Assembly (NCBI GenBank): GCA_947505245.1
Contig: CANNIZ010000005.1
Location: 62,001 to 126,000, forward strand
Reading direction: 5' to 3'
Origin: Pseudomonadota bacterium
GTDB lineage: Bacteria > Myxococcota_A > UBA796 > GCA-2862545
DNA length: 64,000 nt
The notes under the pieces are model-generated. The model was not told the origin of the DNA. It made no database searches and was given only the letters and a program-made list of their open reading frames with translations. Shown in pieces: positions 17,412 to 26,432 of this stretch. A program made the translations under genes and the position numbers. How positions within the stretch are numbered: position 1 is the first letter of the stretch; each line of letters opens with the position of its first letter.

Positions 17412-18268
17412 GCGTCGATCGCTTCCTGGACGCGCTCCGCGCAGAACGGGGAGCCTCACCGCACACGCTGCGCGCGTACGGGCATACGCTTGAGCGCCTG
17501 ACCAACCAGGTCGCGCCGCGCCCGGTGGAGCAGGTGAAGCGGTCGGACCTGCGCGCGTTCCTGTTCGCGGTCGCCCGCGACGCTTCGAGCGCTACCCTCG
17601 CGCGGCACATCGCGGCGCTGCGCACGTACTACCGGTGGCTGCTGAAGACGGGTCGAATCACGGTGTCCCCCGCGGAGGCGCTCGAACCGCCGCGGGTCGG
17701 GCGGCGCCTGCCGCGTCACGTCTCGGTCGCCGAGGCTGACGCGCTCGTCACGCTCGACTCGGCGGTCCCGAACGCCTTGCGCGACAAGGCCCTGGTGGAG
17801 CTGTTGTACGGTGCCGGGATTCGCGTCGCTGAGGCCTCGGGGCTCGACCGACGCGACGTGGACTTCGGGACCGGGCTCGTCGACGTGCGCTCCGGCAAGG
17901 GCAAGAAGGAGCGCCGTGTGCCGCTCGGGGAGCCGGGTTTGAACGCGATCCGGGCGTGGCTGGACTCCCGCACGGACGCGTCGGAGGCGATGTTCCTGAA
18001 CGCGCGCGGGGCCCGGATGTCGACGCGATCGATGCATCGGGTGGTGCGCGATCAGGGCCGCCTCGCCGGTGTGGACGGGCTGCACCCGCACGCGCTCCGG
18101 CACAGCTACGCGACGCATATGCTCGACGCCGGTGCGGATCTGCGAGGGATCCAGGAGCTGCTCGGCCACGAGAACCTGTCGACGACGCAGCGATATACAC
18201 ACGTGTCGGTCGAGGCGTTGCTCGACTCGTACCGGCGCGCGCACCCGCACGCGAAGAAGGGGACGTGA
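17408..18268 (+). CDS. xerC: Tyrosine recombinase XerC
   Basis: 286 residues, normal for XerC/XerD. The SAM-like N-terminal domain (FLDALRAERGASPHTLRAYG) precedes the catalytic domain with Arg139 (GAGIRVAEASGL), Lys in GKGKKERRVPLG, His228/Arg231 (HPHALRHSYATH), His254 (LLGHENLSTTQRYTHVS) and nucleophile Tyr263. It resolves chromosome dimers at dif with its partner. The chain position and lack of prophage genes argue for the housekeeping enzyme rather than an integrase; XerC versus XerD cannot be settled by eye. Confidence 0.88.
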   Translation: MSVDRFLDALRAERGASPHTLRAYGHTLERLTNQVAPRPVEQVKRSDLRAFLFAVARDASSATLARHIAALRTYYRWLLKTGRITVSPAEALEPPRVGRRLPRHVSVAEADALVTLDSAVPNALRDKALVELLYGAGIRVAEASGLDRRDVDFGTGLVDVRSGKGKKERRVPLGEPGLNAIRAWLDSRTDASEAMFLNARGARMSTRSMHRVVRDQGRLAGVDGLHPHALRHSYATHMLDAGADLRGIQELLGHENLSTTQRYTHVSVEALLDSYRRAHPHAKKGT

Positions 18269-19416
18269 AGGCGGGCAGAGCGCTCGGCCTCGCGTTCGCA
18301 CTCGCAGCGGCGGCCACGGTGGTGTGTGGGGTGGTTGGCTACGCGTGTGGGGGCAGGCCCTTCGTTGAAGGTGTGCTGCTCGTACTTGAAGAACCCGAGG
18401 CGGATCTGCGCGAAGCGCCGAGCGTCGAGGCCTGGCTGCGGCTTCATCGCGACGACGTAGGTCTCGTCGTGGCGACGGTGCGGCCGGACGGAACGCTCGA
18501 CGAGACGTTGTCGTGGAACGAAGACGTCGCGAGGCCCCTCGCGAGCGCGGTAAAGCTGGTACACCTGACGGCCTACGCGCTGGATGTCTCCGATGGGCGA
18601 GTGACGCCGGACACTGTCGTCCCTCGTGCGGATTGGGAGGGGTCGTACGTCGAGGGCACGGATGGTGGCGCTCACGCGCGGTCGCTGGCACGCCTCGGGC
18701 TGGGATCGGATGGGGACCCCACGCTGGACCAGCTGGTGAGCGCGATGATCACCGAGAGCGACAACGCCGCGGCGGACGCGCTGCTCGCGAGGCTAGGTGA
18801 CGCCTCGATCGAGCGTGCGCGAGGCGCGTTCGCCATCGACGGTCGCATCGAGGTCGACCCGGTGCATCCCCTCCTGGGGGCGCTGCTCGCGACCGAGGAC
18901 CCGAACGTTTGTGAGGTCTCCGTCCCCGACCTCTGGACCGCAATGGAGGCTTCCGCAGCGTCGTTTCGTAAGGTTCGAGTCGCGTTCGCACTGCCGTCGC
19001 TCGAGGCACAGCGGACACGCTTCGACTGCGTCTGGCCGCGCGCGACGCCGCGCGCGTTTGCGCGGGTGATGGGCGAGGTCGCCGCCGGGGAGGGTCTACC
19101 GGTCAAGGCGATCGAGGTGATGCGACGTCACCTCGAATGGCCCATGGCGTTCGAATCCAATCAGCGTCGGTTCGAGCGGTTCGGGGCGAAGGGGGGCTCG
19201 CTCGCGGGCATGTTGACGGAGTCGTTTTACGTGGTACCTCGAGACGGGCCGTACGCAGGTCAGGGGCGTGTCGTCATCTTGTTTCTGCAACACGTGAGCT
19301 TCACTGCCTGGTTGGGCCTGGTGAGCTCGTTCAAACACCAGGACGTCATGCTCACGCTCGCGACCAACCCCGACAGCAGTACGTTGTCGCCGGCACTCGA
19401 AAGGGCCGCCCCGTGA
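18265..19416 (+). CDS. SxxK serine hydrolase (class A beta-lactamase-like fold), exported
   Basis: 383 residues. An N-terminal membrane helix or signal (ALGLAFALAAAATVVCGVVG) precedes a penicillin-binding/beta-lactamase fold with SAVK (residues 94-97), SDN (165-167 in MITESDNAAA) and KGG (RFGAKGGSLAG), the three motifs of the active-serine group. The SDN and KGG spacing resembles class A, but the Glu-166 loop of true beta-lactamases is not evident, so a DD-peptidase-like or general hydrolase is as likely. The GTG start overlaps the xerC stop. Confidence 0.75.
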   Translation: MKAGRALGLAFALAAAATVVCGVVGYACGGRPFVEGVLLVLEEPEADLREAPSVEAWLRLHRDDVGLVVATVRPDGTLDETLSWNEDVARPLASAVKLVHLTAYALDVSDGRVTPDTVVPRADWEGSYVEGTDGGAHARSLARLGLGSDGDPTLDQLVSAMITESDNAAADALLARLGDASIERARGAFAIDGRIEVDPVHPLLGALLATEDPNVCEVSVPDLWTAMEASAASFRKVRVAFALPSLEAQRTRFDCVWPRATPRAFARVMGEVAAGEGLPVKAIEVMRRHLEWPMAFESNQRRFERFGAKGGSLAGMLTESFYVVPRDGPYAGQGRVVILFLQHVSFTAWLGLVSSFKHQDVMLTLATNPDSSTLSPALERAAP

Positions 19417-20996
19417 GCTACGGCCGCACGCTCGAAGAGACGTACAAGGTCTGGCTTTGCCTCGGCGGGGTCGGGCTCGCGGTGGCTTGGCGGCAGGTGC
19501 CGCGCAAATACGCGCTCGGCGCGCTCGCTGCGCTCACGTTGTTCGCGGGTGTAAACAATTGGCGCGCGGACTGGGGGACGTTCGCCGTGCAGGCGGATTC
19601 CTACGATCTCGTCCATTACTACCTGAACGCGAAGTACTGGGACGAGCTCCGGTACGCCGACCTGTACCCGGCTGCGCTGCGGGCGGACTTCGACAACGGC
19701 GGGCCGTTCTTCGATCCCGGCCCCGCCTACATGCAGCAGGGCAACGGCCCCGACAAGATCCGCCCCGTCGAGGAGGCGCTCGCGCGAGGTGAGATCGTGA
19801 AGCGCGATCACTTCACCCCGGAGCGCTGGGCCGCGTTCACGCACGACGTGTTGTACCTGGAGCGCGACCGGGACGAGATGTCGCGCGACCTGTGGAAGCA
19901 GATGATCCAGGACCACGGGTACAACGGCGCACCTGCGTGGACGGCGATCGCCCGACCGCTCGCGTCGTGGGTGCCGGTCGAGCAGGTCAAGGCGCTGTGC
20001 ATGATCGATCCGGCGCTGCTGCTCGTCGCGCTGTTCACGCTGGCGTGGGCTTACGACGGTGGCGTCGCGTTGTGGGCCGCGCTGTTCCTGTTCGTCACCT
20101 ACTCGACGCGATGGCCGGTGATCGGTTGGGCGTTCCTGCGCTACGACTACGTGGCCGGGCTGATGATCGCGATGGCGCTGCTTAAGAAGGGGCGCGAAAT
20201 CTCGGACACGTCCCGCTACAAGTACGTCGCCTACGCTTTCGCCGGCCTGTTCGCTTCCTGGTCGGCGACGCTGCGATTGTTCCCGGCGGCGTGGTTGTTC
20301 GGGCCCGCCTCGAAGGGCATCCTAGGGTTGATCGAGCGAAAGGTGCACAAGCCGCTGCTCGTGTTGGCCGCAGGCTTCCTGCTCGGAGCCGCGACGCTCG
20401 AGGGCTATGCCGTGCTTCAGCTCGGTCCCACCGTGATCTCCGAGCACCTCGCGGACATGAAGCAGCACACCGCGCCGAGCCAACTCTCGTCGCGGCGCGT
20501 CGGGCTCGCGCTCGCGCTGCCGTACCGCGGCGAGCTGATGCCGAAGAACATCACCAAGCAGCGGAAAGCGGAGGTCGAGGAGCAGCGGCCTGTTCAGCTC
20601 GCGATCGCGGGCCTGACGATGTTCCTGCTCGGCGCCGGCATGCGGCGCGAGAAGGACGACGAGGCGTTCGCGTGGGGCTTCCTGCCGCTGTTCCTGCTCA
20701 CGACCGCGTCGTACTACTACTACGTGACGCGTGTGACGTTGGTGATCGCGCACGCCGCAAACCTCGACAAGCGGCGGCACGTCGCCGGCCTCGCCGCGCT
20801 GCTCGGCATCGAGTTGTTCTGCAACAAGGCGGAGACCGGGCTCCCCGAGCACCGCGTGTTCCTCGTCGGCTGGCTCGCGTGGCTCTTGTGCGCGTACACG
20901 GTGTTCAACGTGGGTGCGCTGTTGTGGGAGGCGTGGCGGAAGGAACCGGCGTCAACGCCCTCCGAGTCCACGCCCGCCGCGGTCAACGCGGGCTGA
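19413..20996 (+). CDS. Polytopic membrane protein of unknown function
   Basis: 527 residues with about nine to ten predicted membrane helices, beginning near residues 12-45 and resuming after a soluble loop of some 130 residues. The loop contains DSYDLVHYYLNAKYWDELRY followed by ADLYPAAL and many aromatic/acidic residues, an arrangement seen in GT-C-type membrane glycosyltransferases, but I cannot point to a certain catalytic DD or DE pair. It shares a GTGA overlap with the serine hydrolase gene and ends the xerC-led operon. Confidence 0.65.
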   Translation: MSYGRTLEETYKVWLCLGGVGLAVAWRQVPRKYALGALAALTLFAGVNNWRADWGTFAVQADSYDLVHYYLNAKYWDELRYADLYPAALRADFDNGGPFFDPGPAYMQQGNGPDKIRPVEEALARGEIVKRDHFTPERWAAFTHDVLYLERDRDEMSRDLWKQMIQDHGYNGAPAWTAIARPLASWVPVEQVKALCMIDPALLLVALFTLAWAYDGGVALWAALFLFVTYSTRWPVIGWAFLRYDYVAGLMIAMALLKKGREISDTSRYKYVAYAFAGLFASWSATLRLFPAAWLFGPASKGILGLIERKVHKPLLVLAAGFLLGAATLEGYAVLQLGPTVISEHLADMKQHTAPSQLSSRRVGLALALPYRGELMPKNITKQRKAEVEEQRPVQLAIAGLTMFLLGAGMRREKDDEAFAWGFLPLFLLTTASYYYYVTRVTLVIAHAANLDKRRHVAGLAALLGIELFCNKAETGLPEHRVFLVGWLAWLLCAYTVFNVGALLWEAWRKEPASTPSESTPAAVNAG

Positions 20997-21148
20997 ATCC
21001 ACGCGAACGGCGCTTTTCAGGCGGCAGCCCACGAGCGAACGCCGAATACCAAATGCTTTCGAGCTGTGGGGTGGTCGGCGGCGCGGATTGGTGACGCATT
21101 GACCGCTGCGGGTGTGTTTTCGCGGTGCCTTGACCGCGACGTGCAATC

Positions 21149-21595
21149 TCAGAGAGCGAGCTCGACCACCGCAGAGTAGCTGAATCCGCAGCACTGGCCG
21201 TTGGGCTCGCTCACGTTCCAGCACGGGTCCACGTCGATCGTGGTCGGTTGGCCGTCGACGGTGACGGTGATCTCGACGTGATCACCGCGTACGGGGGTCA
21301 GGAAGCCGCTCCCGTCGCAGAACCACGCGACCGTGTCGCCGCCGGTGGTGGGGAGGACGGTGCCGGCGTCACATGAGAACCCGACCGTCTCGTCGTCGGC
21401 GAGCAGGACGACGTCATACTGCTCGGGCGTGGCTCCCGTGAAGTCGACGCGGAGGCCGGACATGACGAACATATCCGTGCAGGACCGCGGCACCACGTTG
21501 CTGCACGTGTGCGCCCGGCCGCTCTCCACGCAAGCGGGGTCCCAGGGTGGAGCGGTGCAGGCGGCGAACAACAGGACCAGCGGGATCGTACGCAT
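21149..21595 (-). CDS. Small cysteine-rich lipoprotein
   Basis: 148 residues from an ATG at 21595; the lipobox is LLFAAC in MRTIPLVLLFAACTAPP. The mature part has about ten cysteines and a beta-rich pattern (RGDHVEITVTVDGQPTTIDVDPCW), suggesting a disulfide-stabilised extracellular domain. I do not recognise the family. It is divergent from the spermidine-synthase-like gene, 31 bases apart, so the two promoters must overlap the gene starts. Confidence 0.65.
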   Translation of the reverse strand: MRTIPLVLLFAACTAPPWDPACVESGRAHTCSNVVPRSCTDMFVMSGLRVDFTGATPEQYDVVLLADDETVGFSCDAGTVLPTTGGDTVAWFCDGSGFLTPVRGDHVEITVTVDGQPTTIDVDPCWNVSEPNGQCCGFSYSAVVELAL

Positions 21596-21626
21596 TCGCA
21601 CAGCATAGCGTGTTACCGAGCGGCCC

Positions 21627-23906
21627 ATGCGTCCGCTCGCCACCGCCGTGTTCCTCCAGAGTCTGGCGCTCGTGTTCTACGAGCTGCTGCTCACCCGCCT
21701 GTTCGCGGTCACCTTGTTCGCGGACTTCGCGCACCTCGCGTTGGCCCTCGCGATGTTGGGCGTCGGTGTCGGCGCGGTCGCGCAGCACCTGCGGCCGTCG
21801 CTGGTGCCGGCGGAGGGCCTGTCCAAGCGCGTCGCGTGGCTCGGCCTGCTCCAGGGCGCGCTGACGCTCGTCGCCGTCATCGCGGCGATCCGGTTCCCGG
21901 TGTTGCGCGAGTCCGAATCGATCCCGATCACCTTTCAGGACCGCTCATCCATCAAGGACGATCTGCTCGATCCGGTATGGTTCACAGCGCTCCTGCCGGT
22001 GCTCGCGCTGCCTTTCGTGGTCGCGGGCCTCACGTTCGCGGGCGTGTTCGAGCGAAAGAAGGACGACATCGGGCCGCTGTATGCCGCGGACCTCGTCGGC
22101 GCCGGTGCGGGCGCGTTGCTGTTCCTCCCGGCCCTTACCGCGCTGGCGGGCCCGGACGCGGCGTTCGTTGCAGCGCTCGCGTGTGGCCTCGGCGCCGTCG
22201 TCGTCGGGTGGTCCGAGCGCGATCGGCCCCTGTTGGGCAGCGGCCTGTCCGCCGCATTGCTGGCGACCTTGCTCACCATCGCTGCCCTTCCGGGCGACCT
22301 CCTCACCATTCGGCAGGCCGCCGGCTACAGCGAAGCGCAGCTGATCTACACGACGTGGACGCCGCTCGTGCGGCTCGCGATCCACCGCGACAAGAAGCGC
22401 GGTGACTACATGTTGCTCGACAACACGTCGGCGTCCGAGATCATCCGCACGACCAAGCAACGCGACGCCATCGCAAAGAACGCCAACCGCGCCCTCGTCT
22501 ACGCGATGTACGACGTGCCGGGCCGGGCGGCGATTCTCGCGGCCTCTGCAGGCCCGGAGGTCGCTTCGGCTGAGTCGTTCGGGTTCACCGACATCGACGC
22601 GGTCGACATCGCGTCCGAGATCTTCGACGTCGTCGCCGAGCGGTACCCGGACGCGCCGGCCAACCCGTACCTGGTGCCCGGTGTGCGTCGCGTCCACGCG
22701 GACGGCCGTGCCGCGATCCTGCGCGCGACCGAGCCGTACCAGGTGATCCAGATGGTTCACGCGAACCTCTGGTCGTCGTCCGGCATGTTGTCGAACGCGT
22801 GGTCCCCCGCCTTGCTCGAGACGAACGAGGCGTTCGGCACGTACCTCGATCACCTCGCGGAAGACGGCACGATCTCGTTCGGAAAGGGCAGTCAGACGCC
22901 GGACCTGTACCGTGCGGCCCTCGGCGCGTTGCGCGCGCGGGGTGCGAAGGAGCCGTGGCGCCACATCGCGTACCTCGGTGGCGACAACCGGTTCATGCTG
23001 GTCAAAAAGCACCCCTGGACCCAGACCGACCGCGAGCACCTGTCCAAGGCGCTGCTGCTGTTCCCAGGGAATACCGTCGAGGTCGACCCGACGGCCGAGA
23101 AGGCGCCGAAGCTCGTCGCCGAGCTGTCGCGCGGCGCGGCGATCACGGACGATCACCCGTACGCCGACTCACCGGACCTGATCGCGAAGACGGCGCAGCG
23201 CGCGTGGTCGCGGGCGGCGGGAACCGGCGAAGAGCCACTGGCCGCGCTGTACCGTTCGATCGTCGTGCAGTGTGCGTTCGCGCTCGCTGCGGGGCTCGGC
23301 TTCCTCGGTGTGCCGCTGCTCGTGCGCGGCCGGTCCGAGCTCAGCGCAGGGGCCCTGCCCGCGCTCGCGTACGTCGCGTGCCTCGGGTACGGCTACCTCG
23401 CCGTCGAGACCGTGCTCATCCACGAGATCGTGTTGTTCGTCGGGCACCCCACCTACGCCGTCACCGTCGTCGTGCTCGCGATGCTCGCGTCGTCGGGGCT
23501 CGGCAGCCTGTGGGCTGCGCGACCGTCGACAGAGTCCCTGCCTCGCGTACACCTCGCGATGTTGGGCGCCATCGTCCTGTTCGGTGGCCTGCTCGCGTAT
23601 GTCGCGATCCCAGCGCTGTACACGTTCGCGCTGCACCTCGGGCTCGCCCTCCGCATGGGCATCACCGCGGTCGTGCTCACGCCGCTCGGGTTCGCGATGG
23701 GCACCGCGTTCCCGATCGGGATCCGTCGAATCGACAGCGCGCACGCGCGAATCATCCCGTGGGCGTGGGCGATCAACGCGTGGATGAGCGTGGTGGGCAG
23801 CCTGGTGACGGTGTTGGTTGCGCGCCTGTGGGGCTTCACCCCCGCGTTCGCACTCGCGCTGTTCGTCTATGCGTGCGCTGCGGCGATCGCACCTCGGATC
23901 CGGTGA
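21627..23906 (+). CDS. Spermidine-synthase-like polytopic membrane protein
   Basis: 759 residues: about six N-terminal membrane helices (residues 5-235), a soluble Rossmann-like middle (about 270-510; DIDAVDIASEIFDVVAERYP then VRRVHADGRAAIL and YQVIQMVHANLWSSSGMLSN) and several more C-terminal helices ending in a basic tail. The middle resembles aminopropyltransferase/SAM-binding folds fused to membrane domains, but the glycine-rich SAM loop is altered (AILAASAGPEVASA), so activity is uncertain. Similar membrane-embedded spermidine synthase homologues are common in deltaproteobacteria. Confidence 0.7.
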   Translation: MRPLATAVFLQSLALVFYELLLTRLFAVTLFADFAHLALALAMLGVGVGAVAQHLRPSLVPAEGLSKRVAWLGLLQGALTLVAVIAAIRFPVLRESESIPITFQDRSSIKDDLLDPVWFTALLPVLALPFVVAGLTFAGVFERKKDDIGPLYAADLVGAGAGALLFLPALTALAGPDAAFVAALACGLGAVVVGWSERDRPLLGSGLSAALLATLLTIAALPGDLLTIRQAAGYSEAQLIYTTWTPLVRLAIHRDKKRGDYMLLDNTSASEIIRTTKQRDAIAKNANRALVYAMYDVPGRAAILAASAGPEVASAESFGFTDIDAVDIASEIFDVVAERYPDAPANPYLVPGVRRVHADGRAAILRATEPYQVIQMVHANLWSSSGMLSNAWSPALLETNEAFGTYLDHLAEDGTISFGKGSQTPDLYRAALGALRARGAKEPWRHIAYLGGDNRFMLVKKHPWTQTDREHLSKALLLFPGNTVEVDPTAEKAPKLVAELSRGAAITDDHPYADSPDLIAKTAQRAWSRAAGTGEEPLAALYRSIVVQCAFALAAGLGFLGVPLLVRGRSELSAGALPALAYVACLGYGYLAVETVLIHEIVLFVGHPTYAVTVVVLAMLASSGLGSLWAARPSTESLPRVHLAMLGAIVLFGGLLAYVAIPALYTFALHLGLALRMGITAVVLTPLGFAMGTAFPIGIRRIDSAHARIIPWAWAINAWMSVVGSLVTVLVARLWGFTPAFALALFVYACAAAIAPRIR

Positions 23907-23942
23907 CGCTGGCCCGATGCGAAGGCGTGTCTAGGATTCGTC

Positions 23943-24206
23943 ATGTCTGACGCACCCGTGGTGATCTATTCGACGCAATGGTGCCCCTACTGCACCATGG
24001 CAAAGCGCTACCTCGACGGCAAAGGAGTCGCCTGGCGCGAGGTCGACCTCACGCACGACATGGTGGCACTCGAGCTTGTAAAGGCGAAGACGGGCCATCA
24101 AACGGTGCCGCTCATCTTCGTGAACGACACGTTCGTCGGTGGGTTCACGGACCTCCGCGATCTCGACCTTCGCGGGGGCCTTGCGCCGCTGCTCGCCCGG
24201 TCGTGA
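23943..24206 (+). CDS. Glutaredoxin
   Basis: 87 residues with the dithiol active site CPYC (Cys14, Cys17 in YSTQWCPYCTMAKRYLDGKG), the cis-proline block HQTVPLIFVND and the C-terminal FVGGFTDL glutathione-binding stretch. It reduces disulfides using glutathione in the cytoplasm. Single gene; it converges with the 24215 gene, eight bases apart. Confidence 0.93.
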   Translation: MSDAPVVIYSTQWCPYCTMAKRYLDGKGVAWREVDLTHDMVALELVKAKTGHQTVPLIFVNDTFVGGFTDLRDLDLRGGLAPLLARS

Positions 24207-24214
24207 AGGGCCGG

Positions 24215-24814
24215 TCAGCCCCCGAACATCGTGCGGATGTCGGTCTGGAGCGCGGGTAACAGCCCCGGGTTTGCGGCGCGTGCGGCGTTGAGGAAGGTCG
24301 CGTGTTGACCGCGCACGTTGCGGATCATCGCTGCGGCGCGCGGTAGATCCGACGGCTTCGTGACCGCCAGGCGGGCGGCGACCAGTCCGGTGAGGTTCGG
24401 GTCGAGCGGCGGCTTGCGAACGACCTGCTCGAACGCGTCGAGCAGCATCCGGTGGGGATCGTCGCGTCCGAGGATGCACAGCAAGAGATCAAACCGCCCC
24501 GCGTCTGCGAGGAGGGCTCCGGCGCGGGCGTTGCGGAGCGTGTCGTGGGCCACGACGTCATTGATTAGCGCCGTGAAGGCTTCGTTCTGGAGCCCTTCCG
24601 CGAACTCGCCGGCTTCGAGTCGGGTGAGCAGGGCGTCGGCGAACTCGGGCCCGTCGCCGAGATCGAGCGCGAGCCGCACGACGCGCGCGTCCTCGTGACC
24701 GAGCAACTCGCCGCACGCAGGGTGTCCGAACGCGTGTAGAGCGGCCTCGGACGGGTAAGCTGCGCCATCGGGCGGGCCGAGAAGGGCGGCAGTGACGAGC
24801 TCTTCGGTGGTCAT
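24215..24814 (-). CDS. Hypothetical helical protein, last gene of the CXXCG operon
   Basis: 199 residues, acidic and almost wholly alpha-helical, with repeating hydrophobic patterns (HEDARVVRLALDLGDGPEFA, RNARAGALLADAGRFDLLLC) that could form HEAT- or TPR-like helices. No signal peptide. I do not recognise it. Its ATG overlaps the stop of the preceding gene (ATGA), making it the fourth of four overlapping genes (28273 down to 24215). Confidence 0.6.
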   Translation of the reverse strand: MTTEELVTAALLGPPDGAAYPSEAALHAFGHPACGELLGHEDARVVRLALDLGDGPEFADALLTRLEAGEFAEGLQNEAFTALINDVVAHDTLRNARAGALLADAGRFDLLLCILGRDDPHRMLLDAFEQVVRKPPLDPNLTGLVAARLAVTKPSDLPRAAAMIRNVRGQHATFLNAARAANPGLLPALQTDIRTMFGG

Positions 24815-25737
24815 CCTTCCGTTCCCCGCAAGCTCTCCAGTGCAGCGGCGACGGCGTCTCGGAACGGTTTTGGACCGAACGAAACCTCACCGAGGGCGCG
24901 CTGCGCTGACCCACCTCCAAACCAGGCCAGCGCGGCCGGCACGCGCGGGTCGGCCGTTGCGAGACGGCCGAGCAGCAGCTCGCTCGCCCACCGTCGATCC
25001 TCACCGCGCAGACCGATCAACGCGTCTACGTCTACGTCGATGTCGGGACGGGACGGCTGGGGCGTCAGCACCGAAGCGCGCACGCGTTCAACGGCTTTCG
25101 GGTCGGCGGGCGGCGTCGCGAGCCCGAGCTGGTCGGCGGTCCGCCCTTCGACGACGCCGTTGACGAGCTCCCGCAGCTGCGTGGCGGCGCCTACTCGAAC
25201 GCTTCGCAAAGGCGAGGACGCGCGCATTGGCAGCGTCGCGAGCATCGACGGTGGCGCCTGGTGTTCCGCCAGTCCCAGGCGGATGATCAGCTCACGCACG
25301 ACGTAGGCGCCGACGCGTGGCCCACCTTCTGCCGCAGCTTCGACCAGCGACCACGTCGCGTCGTCGCCGGGGAGGCTCCGAACGTACTGGACGGCGGAAA
25401 GCCGCGACCACGGATCGGTAGCCTCGCGGGCGGCGTCGACCAGAAAATCGATCGCGCGCGGGTCCTGGTCGTGGTCCCACCAACACACGATGGACGCGAC
25501 CCGAGTGCGGGACCATGCGCCTTCGGAGGCCGCCTCGCGGACGCTGTCCTTGGCTCCCAAGGTCCACAGCGCGGTCGGGATGCGAGGGTCGTCGGACCCC
25601 GAGGAGAGGCGCGCGGCGAGCAGCCCAACCGCGGCTGTACGGGCCGTTTCGTCCATCCGCTCGAAGATTCGCGGGTCGAGGTTTGCGCGCGAGGCGCGGG
25701 TCACCGTGTCCTCGAGTGCAGCGCGCAGGCGGTCCAT
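24811..25737 (-). CDS. HEAT-repeat-like protein of unknown function
   Basis: 308 residues, helical, with repeated units such as DETARTAAVGLLAARLSSGS, DPRIPTALWTLGAKDSVREA, DPWSRLSAVQYVRSLPGDDA and DPRVPAALAWFGGGSAQRAL; the Asp-Pro starts and spacing of about 35-40 residues suggest HEAT or armadillo-like repeats, used for protein binding. The ATG overlaps the stop of the double-CXXCG gene by one base (TAATG). Cytoplasmic by lack of signals. Confidence 0.62.
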   Translation of the reverse strand: MDRLRAALEDTVTRASRANLDPRIFERMDETARTAAVGLLAARLSSGSDDPRIPTALWTLGAKDSVREAASEGAWSRTRVASIVCWWDHDQDPRAIDFLVDAAREATDPWSRLSAVQYVRSLPGDDATWSLVEAAAEGGPRVGAYVVRELIIRLGLAEHQAPPSMLATLPMRASSPLRSVRVGAATQLRELVNGVVEGRTADQLGLATPPADPKAVERVRASVLTPQPSRPDIDVDVDALIGLRGEDRRWASELLLGRLATADPRVPAALAWFGGGSAQRALGEVSFGPKPFRDAVAAALESLRGTEG

Positions 25738-26432
25738 TACACGCTCTCCAGCAGGACCGGTTCGAAGTTGAGGCCGGTGATTCGCCAGCCGGGCTCCTCG
25801 AGCAGCCTGCGAACCCCCCGCGACACGACGAGCGCCGAGGGCATCGGTCCGATGCCCACGAGATCGTCGCCCTGCCAGGCGTCCCGCGCGAACGTGTTCA
25901 CGCCCGCGATCCAGGTGGGTGGCGTGGCGCCTGTGCGTTGGCCGCACGTGTCGCAGGGGTCGTCCCACTTCGTGCCGTCGCTTGGCCAGCCGAGTGAAGC
26001 GCCGCATCGGAGCAAGTAGCCTGAAGCGCCGCGCAAGGGGTGCAGCGTTCCTCCGCGCCGGTCCCGCAGTCGCTCTCCGAGTCGCGCGCTTACGAGCCAC
26101 TCCTGGTGCGAGCGTACGAGGTCGTGACTGCCGAACAACTCGGCCGTCACGCGGTAGCCGCCGGCGGGCAGGTCGCGTTGGCGCGTCATTCCGCAAAGCG
26201 CGCAGCGGGTTCGGCGACGCGGTGCAGGATCGAGGGCGGCGACGGTCGCTACACCGCGAACCAGGAACAACGGCGCCGTCGCGTGGTCGATTGGCTCGTA
26301 GACCGCGGTTCTCGCCACCAACGCAACGCCCGGGTCTTGCGGGGCCTCGGCCTCGAGGAGCGCGCCCGCCTCCGTGTCCGCGAACGCGGTTTGGCTGCGA
26401 CCACCTCGGTAGATCGAGATCGCGACGCGCAT
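25737..26432 (-). CDS. Double-CXXCG motif protein (SitI6-like)
   Basis: 231 residues with two CxxCG knuckles (CALCGMTR near residue 77 and PCDTCGQR near residue 162) that probably bind one zinc, and a C-terminal half ending ALVVSRGVRRLLEEPGWRIT then GLNFEPVLL. This matches the architecture of the myxobacterial double-CXXCG family, some of which are immunity proteins to Sit toxins. No Sit-type toxin gene is seen here, so an immunity role is only a hypothesis. It sits between a Pro-rich 613-residue protein and a HEAT-like protein with one-base overlaps on both sides. Confidence 0.6.
   Translation of the reverse strand: MRVAISIYRGGRSQTAFADTEAGALLEAEAPQDPGVALVARTAVYEPIDHATAPLFLVRGVATVAALDPAPRRRTRCALCGMTRQRDLPAGGYRVTAELFGSHDLVRSHQEWLVSARLGERLRDRRGGTLHPLRGASGYLLRCGASLGWPSDGTKWDDPCDTCGQRTGATPPTWIAGVNTFARDAWQGDDLVGIGPMPSALVVSRGVRRLLEEPGWRITGLNFEPVLLESV

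Noticed and set aside
17408..18268. Tyrosine recombinase as prophage integrase
   Set aside because: The length and motifs fit XerC, and there are no phage genes or attachment repeats nearby.
18265..19416. Functional beta-lactamase resistance gene
   Set aside because: SxxK, SDN and KGG motifs are present, but the Glu-166-type loop is not evident and the gene lies in the xerC operon, so resistance cannot be claimed.
20997..21148. Gap after the polytopic protein gene
   Set aside because: 152 bases without a convincing hairpin, gene or terminator; nothing could be assigned.
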